Of a stretch of 34,067 nt of DNA, positions 1 through 8,077 are shown in pieces. The stretch is from positions 1 to 34,067 of the forward strand of contig CACAXR010000009.1 of the NCBI GenBank assembly GCA_902536555.1, written 5' to 3'. The stretch comes from an uncultured Prochlorococcus sp. Lineage in GTDB: Bacteria > Cyanobacteriota > Cyanobacteriia > PCC-6307 > Cyanobiaceae. Position numbers and translations under genes: made by a program. Every line of letters begins with the position of its first letter. Positions within the stretch are counted from its first letter, which is position 1. Under the pieces are notes generated by a model. That model was not told the DNA's origin. It made no database searches and saw only the letters and a list, made by a program, of their open reading frames with translations.

Positions 1-549
1 ATTTTAAGTCTTTTATCAACAGGAATCGCAATTAGTTTACCTCCATTAGTAATAGGAATTTTTAACAACAATACTTCTAAATTTTTTATAAAGATTTTTG
101 CATTTTTATTACGTTTAATACCTACACCTGTAATACTTCTAACTCTATTAACTTTTAATTATCCTTCTGTATCTTTAGCAGCTTTAACATTAGGTCTTCA
201 CAACGCTGGCATTACAAGCAAATTACTTTTTACAAATCTAGATAGCCAAGACAAGAGAAATTATATTGCAATGAAATCTTTAGGAATCTCAAAAAAGACT
301 AGTTGGGTTATAGGTTTATTTTCTGAACAAGCAAAAAGTTACTTAGCATATTGCGCTTATAGATCTGACATCATTATTAGAGAAACTGCAATTGTTGGGG
401 TTATTGGAAGTGTTGGTCTAGGCTGGCAATTGCAAGAATCACTAAGTTCCTTCGCATGGCGAGAAGTTACCATGGTTTTGATAGCTTATAGCTCCGTAGC
501 AATAGTTGGCGAATTAATAAATGGTAAAATCAAAAATAGTTTAACTTGA
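1..549 (+). CDS. phnE: Phosphonate ABC transporter permease, 3' part (PhnE-like)
   Basis: The reading frame is open from base 1 to the TGA at 547-549, so only the C-terminal ~182 residues are present and the start lies outside the window. Several hydrophobic segments alternate with the loop typical of binding-protein-dependent permeases (YIAMKSLGISK, where the ABC subunit docks), followed by RETAIVGVIGSVGLGWQL, the conserved end of PhnE-type permeases. The family forms the inner-membrane channel of the PhnCDE importer for phosphonates or phosphite. The partner genes phnC and phnD would be expected upstream, outside the window. The substrate (phosphonate versus phosphite) cannot be decided from this fragment. 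Confidence 0.8.
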   Translation: MLSLLSTGIAISLPPLVIGIFNNNTSKFFIKIFAFLLRLIPTPVILLTLLTFNYPSVSLAALTLGLHNAGITSKLLFTNLDSQDKRNYIAMKSLGISKKTSWVIGLFSEQAKSYLAYCAYRSDIIIRETAIVGVIGSVGLGWQLQESLSSFAWREVTMVLIAYSSVAIVGELINGKIKNSLT

Positions 550-596
550 TTTCTAAGGATAATTTTTGAATCAAGTAATTATTTTTTCCGGTTATA

Positions 597-1241
597 GTGA
601 TTAGTTTATCAAAACAGCTAGTTGTAATTGGAGACAGCTCAGTTTATGGATGGGGAGATAATGAAGGAGGCGGATGGTGTGAGAGGCTTAAAAAAGACTG
701 GTGCAATAACCAAAATGGGCCAGTAATTTATCAACTTGGAGTAAGGGGAGATGGGATAGAAAAAGTTTCATCTAGATGGGAAAAAGAATGGTCATCCAGA
801 GGAGAAACGAGAAGAAATAAACCTAAAGCAATTTTACTAAATGTTGGTCTTAATGACACTGCCGCAATTGGTCAGAAAAATGGAAGACATCAATTAGATA
901 TAGATGGATTTGAATATGGATTAGAGAGACTAATTAATGAAATGAACTCTCAAACAAATGTCTTTGTTATTGGTCTGACACCTGTTGACGAAAGCAAAAT
1001 GCCGTTCGCAGGATGTCTATGGTACTCAAATGATTTTTGTAATTCTTATGAAAGGAGAATGGAGGAAGTATGCCTCAATCAGAATGTCCCATTTCTGCCT
1101 ACTTTTAGAGAAATGTACTCTGATAAAAGGAGTAAAAATTGGATTACTCATGACGGAATTCATCTAAATTCCGAAGGTCATTTCTGGCTTTTCCAAAGAC
1201 TTAAGAGCTGGGAGATTCTCACAAAATGGAGGGAATCCTAG
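597..1241 (+). CDS. SGNH/GDSL-family hydrolase
   Basis: This 214-residue protein has all the SGNH blocks: block I GDSS with the nucleophile Ser14, a block II glycine in GVRGDG near residue 48, block III GLND at 84-87 (oxyanion-hole Asn), and block V DGIH with Asp186 and His189 completing the triad. Such enzymes are esterases, lipases or acyl-thioesterases; the substrate cannot be read from the sequence. There is no signal peptide, so it is probably cytoplasmic. The start is a GTG, 48 bases after the permease stop; no in-frame ATG fits before the GDS block. It may be transcribed together with phnE. Confidence 0.85.
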   Translation: MISLSKQLVVIGDSSVYGWGDNEGGGWCERLKKDWCNNQNGPVIYQLGVRGDGIEKVSSRWEKEWSSRGETRRNKPKAILLNVGLNDTAAIGQKNGRHQLDIDGFEYGLERLINEMNSQTNVFVIGLTPVDESKMPFAGCLWYSNDFCNSYERRMEEVCLNQNVPFLPTFREMYSDKRSKNWITHDGIHLNSEGHFWLFQRLKSWEILTKWRES

Positions 1242-1250
1242 GTCTTTCCA

Positions 1251-1274
1251 AATATTTTTAATTTAAAAAATATT
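1251..1274. terminator. AT-only hairpin between convergent genes
   Basis: A 9-bp perfect inverted repeat (AATATTTTT / AAAAATATT) with a 6-base loop lies between the SGNH hydrolase and the convergent DUF92 gene. It could end transcription in both directions, but with no GC pair it would be weak. Confidence 0.3.
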
Positions 1275-2001
1275 AATATAAAATAAGAGCAAAGATAGCA
1301 AAAACAGAAGCAATACTTGTCTGAATAGAATTTACCAATTCATTACTTAATTTATATTTTTTTTGAAATTTAGCACCAATAATACTTTCAGAAAGTGTTG
1401 CCAAGAATCCAGAAACTATAACAACTATAAAATGATATTTTGTAGAAATAATTGATAGGCGAAGCATTATGAAAGCCATAAATATTGATCCCAAAACACT
1501 AGCTAAAGTTCCCTCTACACTTATTCCTCCTTCAGTTCCTCTCTCAACCTTTTTAAGTGATGTAATTAAATATGTGTCTTTACCAAATCTTTTTCCAATT
1601 TCGCTACCAAAAGTATCAGCCAACTTTGCAGCAAAACTTGCAGCAAAACCCACTTTAAACATAACTATGTTGGCAGCATTAAATTTGGTCATAATGGCAA
1701 GAAATAATCCTGTTGCTGCAGAGCCCCATACATTCTCAGGGCCTCTCCTCCCTCCTCTTTTTTCAGCAATTCCTTGTTGTTTTTTAAATTTATAACCAAT
1801 TTTAGTTACGAGAGATCCAAATAATAAATAAAACACAACAGACATCCAACCCTGCCATGACAAACATCCCCATAAAATTGTGCCTAAAATGCCTGCACTT
1901 ATCCAACCGCCTTTTGTCATCAAAGGAATCTTGCAGAAAAGATAAATCAAAATAAAATTAATGCAAAAACCTATAAAAAATTGATTGATGATCAAACTCA
2001 T
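1273..2001 (-). CDS. DUF92/TIGR00297 membrane protein, VTE6-like
   Basis: This 242-residue protein has about six hydrophobic helices and the DUF92 core: a KKQGIAEKRGGRRGPENVWG loop, then NIVMFKVGFAASFAAKLADTFGSEIGKRFG and TEGGISVEGTLASVLGS. The plant member VTE6 is a chloroplast-envelope kinase that phosphorylates phytyl phosphate, recycling chlorophyll-derived phytol for tocopherol and phylloquinone. In this organism the likely role is phytyl or isoprenoid phosphate phosphorylation (inference from the family). It is the last gene of a tight minus-strand run: the rsmE stop is only 2 bases from its ATG, so the two are probably translated from one message. Confidence 0.75.
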   Translation of the reverse strand: MSLIINQFFIGFCINFILIYLFCKIPLMTKGGWISAGILGTILWGCLSWQGWMSVVFYLLFGSLVTKIGYKFKKQQGIAEKRGGRRGPENVWGSAATGLFLAIMTKFNAANIVMFKVGFAASFAAKLADTFGSEIGKRFGKDTYLITSLKKVERGTEGGISVEGTLASVLGSIFMAFIMLRLSIISTKYHFIVVIVSGFLATLSESIIGAKFQKKYKLSNELVNSIQTSIASVFAIFALILY

Positions 2002-2003
2002 TT

Positions 2004-2777
2004 TTACCTAATTGATTTGAAATCAATTCTCCATTGATTTAGTATTGATGATGCATTAATACTAGCCGTTGAGGTTCTTAAAATAGTATCAGAAAGTTTA
2101 ACAAAGGAAATATTATTTTTTTTAAAAAAATCAATTTCTTTGGAGGACCAACCTCCTTCTGGGCCAATTACATTCCAAAAAATACCTCCTTTTTGACTTA
2201 CAAATTCTTGCTGTTTTCTTAACCATTGATTTAAGTCATATAGTGATTCTTCTCTAGTTATAGAAATTGAAACTCTTTCTTGATTATTTCTACTTTTTAG
2301 CCATTCAATAATATCCATACCATTTAAAATAGATGGTTTCCATAATCTCTCACTTTGCTCAACTGCTTCTTTGATAATTGAATTCCATCTCAAAAGTTTT
2401 CTCGAAAAATTTAAATTTTTGTTTACCTGTCTTTCTGAAAATAATGGCTGTATAAAATCAATTCCTATTTCAGTACACATTTTTAAAATATCCTCAAAAC
2501 CACTTTTTGGTATAACAACAGCTATTCCTAATAAGTAAATTTCTTGTTCCTGAAATAAGTAAGGTTTTTTTGATTGAATTATTTCTAAACAATCATTTTT
2601 AACTTTTATAGCTTTCCATAATGAACCCACTCCATTAGCTATAAATATTTCCTTACCATTTTTTATCCTCATTACTTTATTTATATAATGAGCCTCTTCT
2701 TTAAAAAGTTCTAAATTATTGTTCTTAATATTTTCAATTCTTTCATGGGAAATAATTAATCTTGTAAAGTCTTCCAT
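2004..2777 (-). CDS. rsmE: 16S rRNA m3U1498 methyltransferase RsmE
   Basis: This 257-residue SPOUT-class enzyme fits RsmE in length and architecture. The N-terminal part (to about residue 75) is the PUA-like RNA-binding domain. The C-terminal half has the knot motifs: PKSGFEDILKMCTEIGIDFIQPLFSERQ, WNVIGPEGGWSSKEIDFF (SAM-binding loop) and LSDTILRTSTASI. It methylates N3 of U1498 in helix 44 of 16S rRNA, using the assembled 30S subunit as substrate. It lies between the DUF3531 gene (9-base gap) and the DUF92 gene (2-base gap) in an apparent minus-strand operon. Confidence 0.92.
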   Translation of the reverse strand: MEDFTRLIISHERIENIKNNNLELFKEEAHYINKVMRIKNGKEIFIANGVGSLWKAIKVKNDCLEIIQSKKPYLFQEQEIYLLGIAVVIPKSGFEDILKMCTEIGIDFIQPLFSERQVNKNLNFSRKLLRWNSIIKEAVEQSERLWKPSILNGMDIIEWLKSRNNQERVSISITREESLYDLNQWLRKQQEFVSQKGGIFWNVIGPEGGWSSKEIDFFKKNNISFVKLSDTILRTSTASINASSILNQWRIDFKSIR

Positions 2778-2786
2778 CTAAAACAC

Positions 2787-3230
2787 TCAATCTTTGAAAA
2801 CTAAATCTTCATGTTCTTCAATTATCCAATCGTTATTTTCACCCCCAATAATTAACTCTTCAATTTTTACATAATTATTTGATATCTCATTCAAAGAATT
2901 AATTAATATATCTATTGAAATGGAGTCTGAAGTTCCAAAATCAACCCAACATCTACCCCACAGGTTTTGATATTCCATAACTCCTAAATTATGCATTAAG
3001 GCTGGAAGAGATGCATTTTTTTGGTCATTATCGTAGGACATCCAACTTAGATCGGAACCCTCTTCATGAGTTTGCAAATTTTCAGAATTAAATCCACCTA
3101 ACCTTCCTAAAACGTACCAACTATCAAAAACACCATCTAAATAATTTTTTTCATCTTGAGTTGGAGATTCTGAAAACTTTATCCATATCCAACAATTAAA
3201 AGGATCAACTTCTCTAAAAATAATATTCAT
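2787..3230 (-). CDS. DUF3531 family protein
   Basis: This 147-residue acidic protein is rich in Trp and Asp (CWIWIKF near the N-terminus, GRLGGFNSENLQTHEEGSDL, MEYQNLWGRCWVDFGTSD). The pattern matches the cyanobacteria/chloroplast family DUF3531, whose biochemical function I do not know. No signal peptide or membrane segment is visible, so it is probably soluble. It is the first gene of the DUF3531-rsmE-DUF92 run, with its start facing the divergent ABC ATPase gene across an 83-base gap containing an inverted repeat. Confidence 0.7.
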   Translation of the reverse strand: MNIIFREVDPFNCWIWIKFSESPTQDEKNYLDGVFDSWYVLGRLGGFNSENLQTHEEGSDLSWMSYDNDQKNASLPALMHNLGVMEYQNLWGRCWVDFGTSDSISIDILINSLNEISNNYVKIEELIIGGENNDWIIEEHEDLVFKD

Positions 3231-3236
3231 ACTGAC

Positions 3237-3264
3237 TAATAGCTTTTTAGATCTATAGCTATTA
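3237..3264. promoter_or_regulatory. Inverted repeat in divergent promoter region
   Basis: TAATAGCT (3237-3244) is repeated inverted as AGCTATTA (3257-3264) with a 12-base spacer. It lies between the divergently transcribed DUF3531 gene and the ABC ATPase gene. It could be an operator for either promoter; the binding protein is unknown. No T-run follows, so it is not an obvious terminator. Confidence 0.35.
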
Positions 3265-3313
3265 TAAGTAAGTTATTACTAGATTAAAATTCATACCCAA
3301 AACTTAATTAATA

Positions 3314-3961
3314 ATGCTTGATTTAAAAGAAATATCTTATCAACCTCAAACTGGTGAAAGAAAAATAATAGACAATTTAAACTTAAAAGTACATGAAAAT
3401 GAAATCATTTTAATTTGCGGCAATAGTGGTTCCGGGAAAACTACATTACTCGAAATAATAAGCGGATTAACAAATCCACAAAAAGGAAAAATTACTTGGA
3501 AGAATAAAATTTTATCTTCTAGACAAAGAAGATGGTTTTGTGGAGTAGTATTCCAATTTCCTGAAAGATACTTTATTGGTACAACCATTGGGAAAGAATT
3601 AAAAATAGGCCATAAATCTTTAAGAGAAAAAAATATAGAAATAGTTTTAAATAAAGTTGGTTTAAAAAAAATTAATCTGACCCAACCACCAGAACAACTA
3701 AGTGGAGGACAACAAAGGCGATTAGCTGTAGCAGTTCAACTACTTAGAAACCCCTCAATTCTTTTACTTGATGAACCAACTGCTGGATTAGACTATTCAA
3801 TGAGAAATGAAGTTAAAAATTTAATTCTTGATCTAAAAAATAAAAATACAATAATTATTGTTACTCATGAACCTGCTTTATTTGAGGGAATTCCCTCTAG
3901 AATATTAGTCTTGGAAAAAGGGAAAATCAAAAATATTATTAAAGAAAATCATGAAGGATAG
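3314..3961 (+). CDS. ABC transporter ATP-binding protein, CbiO/ECF-like
   Basis: This 215-residue stand-alone nucleotide-binding subunit has Walker [10 protein letters not shown] at 36-44, Q-loop Gln81 in [10 protein letters not shown], signature LSGGQQRR at 129-136, Walker [12 protein letters not shown] at 150-160 and the switch histidine in IIVTHEP near 186. The Q-loop context (VFQFPE followed by a hydrophobic pair) resembles CbiO/EcfA ATPases of energy-coupling-factor transporters more than drug exporters. No permease gene is adjacent, so the transported substrate is unknown. Its last 11 bases overlap the start of hslO, implying coupled translation. Confidence 0.82.
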   Translation: MLDLKEISYQPQTGERKIIDNLNLKVHENEIILICGNSGSGKTTLLEIISGLTNPQKGKITWKNKILSSRQRRWFCGVVFQFPERYFIGTTIGKELKIGHKSLREKNIEIVLNKVGLKKINLTQPPEQLSGGQQRRLAVAVQLLRNPSILLLDEPTAGLDYSMRNEVKNLILDLKNKNTIIIVTHEPALFEGIPSRILVLEKGKIKNIIKENHEG

Positions 3962-4859
3962 GATAGTCCGGGCAACTGCAGCAAATGGAGGAATAAGATT
4001 AGTTGCAGTCTTAACGACTGAATCATCTTTAGAAGCAAAAAAAAGACATAGTCTTTCTTATTTGACCACCTGTGTATTAGGAAGAGCATTTAGTGCTTCA
4101 CTGCTTTTGGCAAGTTCGATGAAGATTATGCATGGGAGAGTTACTTTAAGAGTTAGATCTGACGGACCTTTAAAGGGATTACTAGTTGATGCAGGTAGAG
4201 ACGGAAAAGTTAGGGGTTATGTGGGGAATCCTAATTTAGAATTGGACTTAGTCAAAATAAACAACAATAAATATTCTTTTGATTTCAAAAGAGCATTAGG
4301 TACAGGATATTTAAATGTAATTAGAGATAGTGGATTTGGAGAACCCTTTACAAGCACTGTTGAATTAGTAAATGGAAATATTGCAGAAGACTTAGCTTCA
4401 TATTTATATCATTCAGAACAAACTCCTTCTGCTGTATTTATAGGAGAAAAAATTCAAAATAAAGGTGTCATTTGTAGTGGTGGCTTATTAGCGCAAGTTT
4501 TACCTAAAAAAGACACTGACCCTTTACTGGTCTCACTACTTGAAGAAAGATGTAAGGAAATTAATTCTTTCAGCGAGGACCTGTTTCAGTCAAAAGATAA
4601 TCTTCTTTCGTTAATAACGAATATATTCCCCGATATTGACGATAAATCAATATCTGAAAAAGCTCGTTCCCAAGAAGTTAGTTTTAAATGCAAGTGTTCA
4701 AAACAAAGAAGTTTAAATGCAATGCAAATGCTTGATAAGAGCGAGTTGGAGGACATCCTTAAGAAAGATGGCAAAGCAGAATTGGTTTGTGAATTTTGTA
4801 AGAATAAATATCTTATAAATTATGAAGAAATTAAATCGATGATAGAAAATCAATCATAA
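3951..4859 (+). CDS. hslO: Redox-regulated chaperone Hsp33
   Basis: This 302-residue protein has the Hsp33 N-terminal fold ([17 protein letters not shown], then [19 protein letters not shown] and [16 protein letters not shown]) and the C-terminal zinc switch: Cys247 and Cys249 (CxC) and Cys280 and Cys283 (CxxC). In the family these cysteines bind zinc when reduced; on oxidation they form disulfides, unfold the linker and activate the holdase, protecting proteins during oxidative stress. All four are intact. The ATG overlaps the ABC ATPase end by 11 bases. The stop overlaps the convergent CPP1-like gene by 6 bases. Confidence 0.95.
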   Translation: MKDRIVRATAANGGIRLVAVLTTESSLEAKKRHSLSYLTTCVLGRAFSASLLLASSMKIMHGRVTLRVRSDGPLKGLLVDAGRDGKVRGYVGNPNLELDLVKINNNKYSFDFKRALGTGYLNVIRDSGFGEPFTSTVELVNGNIAEDLASYLYHSEQTPSAVFIGEKIQNKGVICSGGLLAQVLPKKDTDPLLVSLLEERCKEINSFSEDLFQSKDNLLSLITNIFPDIDDKSISEKARSQEVSFKCKCSKQRSLNAMQMLDKSELEDILKKDGKAELVCEFCKNKYLINYEEIKSMIENQS

Positions 4860-5528
4860 AAAAATTACTCCTAGCCATAAAATAACCATGGCTGGAATAG
4901 ATTGAATTTTCTGCATAGATAAAGAATTGTTTGATACTTCCTGAATGAAAGAATTATTCTCAAGCAATCCACCAAATATTAATCCTATCGAGAGAAAAGT
5001 AACACTCCAACCCAGAGAACCTATAAATGTTTTCCCTGATTTAATTTGTATATAGGTAAGTATTAAGGTTGAAATAGAAAGTAAAAGTCTATTATTAGAG
5101 TCTGGACTGAGAAATAACAAAATTAAAAATAATAACCCAACAGATATTTTTATTGAAAGATTGTCAAATGAGGGGGTGGTTATTTTTGGCAGACTATACT
5201 GACTTGAGTTCTTAGAATTATTATTTAAATTTTTTATCTTAGAAAGCAGTGGGAAATTATTATTGGTAAATTGATTAATTTGTTTTTCTTTTTTTGAAGC
5301 ACTCACAGCTTCATAACTTACGTTTCCTGATTGCCTAGCTTTCAAACTCCCCATGAGTAATTGATCAAAGGAAGACTCTATTTTAGCTTTTAAAATTAAG
5401 TCTTCTCCAGCCTCTTTAACTTTAATATCTCTAGCCTTCTGAATATCCTCAAAAGCAGCACCTTCTTTTACACCTAAAATTTCATAGGGTGATTTTTCGT
5501 TATCGTTTTTACTACTGTTTGAATCCAA
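4854..5528 (-). CDS. CPP1-like J-like-domain membrane protein
   Basis: This 224-residue protein begins with a J-domain-like helical region ([20 protein letters not shown] at about 13-32, extending to residue 65) that lacks the HPD motif needed to stimulate Hsp70. A polar Ser/Asn-rich linker and three to four hydrophobic helices (about 125-224) follow. This is the layout of CPP1/DUF3353, known in chloroplasts as a chaperone-like partner of light-dependent protochlorophyllide oxidoreductase. It is probably thylakoid-anchored and may assist POR or pigment-protein assembly (inference). Its 3' end overlaps the convergent hslO by 6 bases. It lies 51 bases downstream of prfC on the same strand. Confidence 0.75.
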   Translation of the reverse strand: MDSNSSKNDNEKSPYEILGVKEGAAFEDIQKARDIKVKEAGEDLILKAKIESSFDQLLMGSLKARQSGNVSYEAVSASKKEKQINQFTNNNFPLLSKIKNLNNNSKNSSQYSLPKITTPSFDNLSIKISVGLLFLILLFLSPDSNNRLLLSISTLILTYIQIKSGKTFIGSLGWSVTFLSIGLIFGGLLENNSFIQEVSNNSLSMQKIQSIPAMVILWLGVIFL

Positions 5529-5579
5529 AATTTTTAACCAATACTAACAGATTAACTAATTTTATAATCCATTAAGACT

Positions 5580-7217
5580 TTATAAAACAATTGGTTCGAC
5601 TCCACTAACAACGGGAGCAACTTTGTTTAAATTTAATTGATTATTGTCTTCAACAAATTGATTTAGATTCCACTCATTTTTAAAAAGAATAACTGGCCTA
5701 TTCCAACAATCTTTAACTATTTTACAATTGAATATTCTGCCTAGTTTTTCAATAGCTGGCCATCCATCAGAAATCCATCTAGCCAATTGATATGGCATTG
5801 CTTCAAGATTTGCATCTACACCATATTCACTTTTTAATCTGTGAGTTACTACCTCCAACTGCAATTGACCAACGGCTGCGAGTATAGGGTCTCTTTTGCT
5901 CTCATCAAAGTCATAAAGAATCTGCACAGCGCCTTCTTCTCTAAGTTCATTAACACCCTTTCTAAAGTTTTTAAATGCTGAGGGATTTGGATTTCTGAGC
6001 CAGCTGAATATTTCAGGACTAAAGGATGGTATGCCCTCATATTCCAAATGGGCACCAGTATAAAGAGTATCTCCAATGGAAAACATCCCTGGATTATTTA
6101 AACCAATAACATCACCAGGATAGGCATCATCAACTACTTCTCTATCTTGCCCAAATATTTTTTGTGGTCTTGATAATCTGATTGTTTTCCCAGTTCTGGA
6201 ATGTTTAACTGACATATCCTTTTCAAATTTACCACTACAAACTCTTATAAAAGCAACCCTATCTCTGTGCTTTGGATCCATATTTGCCTGAAGCTTAAAA
6301 ACAAACCCACTAAATTCATCGCTTGCAGGTTCAATATCCCCTTTATTACTATTTCTTGAAGTTGGTTTTTGTGCCATTTTTAAGAAACTATCTAAAAATG
6401 GCCTTACGCCAAAATTAGTCATGGCTGATCCAAAGAAAACTGGGGTTAGAGAGCCATTAAAAACTTTTTCTTTTTCAAATTTAGATCCTGCCTCATCAAG
6501 AACCTCCAATTCTTCAAGTGAGTTTTCAAGTAAATCTCTCTCTACATATTTTGATAGCTCTTTATCTTCAAGACTTAATCTTTTCTCATTCGATTGTTTG
6601 CCTCTCACCGCTTTATCAAATAAAATTACCTCTCTCGAAAATCTATCAATAACCCCTCTAAATTCCTCGCCACTCCCAATTGGCCAGTTTATAGGTAGGG
6701 TATTTAATCCAAGTTCTGATTCAATTTCATCAAGTAAAGAAAATGGCTCTCTACCTGGTCTATCCATTTTATTTATGAAAGTAAATATTGGTATTTTTCG
6801 CATCTTGCAAACTTCAAACAATTTTCTAGTTTGAGGTTCTAGTCCTTTAGCAGCATCTTCCAACATAACTGCATTATCAGCAGCTGCTAATGTTCTATAA
6901 GTATCTTCGGAGAAATCTTGGTGTCCTGGTGTATCTAATAGATTAATTACTGATCTTTCATATTCAAATTGCAATACAGTTGATGTAATAGAAATACCTC
7001 TTTGTTTCTCAAGTTCCATCCAGTCTGAGGTGGCTTTTCTCTGATTACCCCTTGCTTTTACTGCACCTGCCTGTTGAATTGCACCTCCATACAAAAGAAG
7101 CTTCTCGGTAAGAGTCGTTTTCCCAGCATCTGGATGTGAAATAATAGCAAAATTTCTTCTTTTATTTACCGCATCCAGTATTTCTTTATTATTTAGAATT
7201 TTAGTACCTAAACTCAT
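5580..7217 (-). CDS. prfC: Peptide chain release factor 3
   Basis: This 545-residue translational GTPase has the expected RF3 length. G1 SHPDAGKTT is at 27-35 (the RF3 P-loop with Ser-His-Pro-Asp), the switch region [10 protein letters not shown] is at 71-80, G3 DTPGH at 95-99 and G4 NKMD at 149-152. Domain II runs from about 310 and the C-terminal RF3 domain includes [31 protein letters not shown]. It removes RF1 or RF2 from the ribosome after peptide release. It is downstream of the methyltransferase gene on the same strand, with a 31-base gap containing a small hairpin and an AT-rich stretch that could be its own promoter. Confidence 0.96.
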   Translation of the reverse strand: MSLGTKILNNKEILDAVNKRRNFAIISHPDAGKTTLTEKLLLYGGAIQQAGAVKARGNQRKATSDWMELEKQRGISITSTVLQFEYERSVINLLDTPGHQDFSEDTYRTLAAADNAVMLEDAAKGLEPQTRKLFEVCKMRKIPIFTFINKMDRPGREPFSLLDEIESELGLNTLPINWPIGSGEEFRGVIDRFSREVILFDKAVRGKQSNEKRLSLEDKELSKYVERDLLENSLEELEVLDEAGSKFEKEKVFNGSLTPVFFGSAMTNFGVRPFLDSFLKMAQKPTSRNSNKGDIEPASDEFSGFVFKLQANMDPKHRDRVAFIRVCSGKFEKDMSVKHSRTGKTIRLSRPQKIFGQDREVVDDAYPGDVIGLNNPGMFSIGDTLYTGAHLEYEGIPSFSPEIFSWLRNPNPSAFKNFRKGVNELREEGAVQILYDFDESKRDPILAAVGQLQLEVVTHRLKSEYGVDANLEAMPYQLARWISDGWPAIEKLGRIFNCKIVKDCWNRPVILFKNEWNLNQFVEDNNQLNLNKVAPVVSGVEPIVL

Positions 7218-7227
7218 TTATATAATA

Positions 7228-7244
7228 TAAGTGCCTTTCACTTA
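7228..7244 (-). promoter_or_regulatory. Small hairpin between methyltransferase gene and prfC
   Basis: TAAGTG / CACTTA form a 6-bp stem with a 5-base loop. On the minus strand a TATA-rich stretch follows directly before the prfC ATG. It may be a weak terminator for the upstream gene or part of the prfC leader. Confidence 0.25.
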
Positions 7245-7248
7245 GTTC

Positions 7249-7944
7249 TTAAACATTACCATAGACTATTAAATAATTTTCACCTTCTTCAAACACATCT
7301 AAAGAGGATAGATCATTTTCTAAAGTGAAATTTTTTAACTCTTTAAAAGTATAAGAAGCTCTTAAAGATGCATAATAATCATTAGTTAAAATCTCATTAT
7401 ATTTAGTTGAGCATTGTGCTTTGAGTTCTAAAGCAGACTTTACATCTAATGGCCTTTTTAAGTCCTTGTGAAAATTTACGGTAATATTACTAGATAAACT
7501 TCTTATTGTGTTGAAGAAATCTTCAAGATTGGTAATGTGATGAATCAAACTGTTGCTTACAAGTAAACTAATTCCTTTTTTAAGTAAAAGATTATTTGAT
7601 TTAATGTCTTTGATATCAGAACAAATATAGCGTAAATTTTTTAATTTTTTTTGATTAGTAGAAATACTTTTTTTATATTCCGCTCTCAAAATCATCTCTT
7701 TAGAACCATCTATTCCTACGACTTCAGTATTAGGCCATTTTATTGCTAACTTCTCAGAAATATTTCCTGGGCCGCATCCTAAATCAACTATTAAATCTTT
7801 TTCACCTAAAGAAATATTTTTTCTCAAAAGATATTGATTTATTTGATTAACTAGATTAACTTCCCCTTCTGAAAAATCAGCTTCGTCATAAGAAATGACC
7901 TGCTCTTTTTCTTCCATTAATTCAGGTTCGGGGACTCTTTCCAT
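7249..7944 (-). CDS. Class I SAM-dependent methyltransferase
   Basis: This 231-residue protein has a Rossmann methyltransferase core: motif I VDLGCGPGNIS at about 53-63, the acidic ribose-binding end of strand 2 in VVGIDGS near 75, and a motif-IV-like segment LLVSNSLIHHI near 130. An acidic 25-residue N-terminal extension (many Glu) precedes the core. The substrate is not recognisable; the Cys triad expected of the arsenite methyltransferase ArsM is absent. It is the first gene of a minus-strand pair with prfC and is divergent from nrdJ across a short gap. Confidence 0.75.
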   Translation of the reverse strand: MERVPEPELMEEKEQVISYDEADFSEGEVNLVNQINQYLLRKNISLGEKDLIVDLGCGPGNISEKLAIKWPNTEVVGIDGSKEMILRAEYKKSISTNQKKLKNLRYICSDIKDIKSNNLLLKKGISLLVSNSLIHHITNLEDFFNTIRSLSSNITVNFHKDLKRPLDVKSALELKAQCSTKYNEILTNDYYASLRASYTFKELKNFTLENDLSSLDVFEEGENYLIVYGNV

Positions 7945-8007
7945 ATCCTTTCTTGAAACAAAGATTTCATATTAAACATAATTCTACACAAACCGTTAAA
8001 TAGTGGT

Positions 8008-8044
8008 AAGAATAGTTGCAGACGCCACAGGTAGAGTTATTCTT
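8008..8044 (+). promoter_or_regulatory. Structured leader upstream of nrdJ
   Basis: Just upstream of the preferred nrdJ start, AAGAATA and TATTCTT pair (extendable to about 10 bp with two wobbles) around a GC-rich loop containing ACGCCACAGG. The frame through it happens to be open, giving a basic/hydrophobic peptide unlike a class II reductase N-terminus. It is too short for the standard cobalamin riboswitch. I treat it as an unidentified leader element. Confidence 0.3.
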
Positions 8045-8077
8045 CCAGTACGGGTTATTTACATACGTTTTTTTATC

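Noticed and set aside
1469-1795. 108-codon plus-strand ORF
   Set aside because: It lies wholly inside the DUF92 gene on the other strand, and the DUF92 motifs are unmistakable.
6421-6834. 137-codon plus-strand ORF
   Set aside because: It is entirely antisense to the prfC GTPase gene and shows Ser-rich, low-complexity translation typical of a shadow frame.
8003-8077. Classical cobalamin riboswitch upstream of nrdJ
   Set aside because: The space is far too short for the about 200-base aptamer and the full B12-box context is missing; only a small hairpin is seen.
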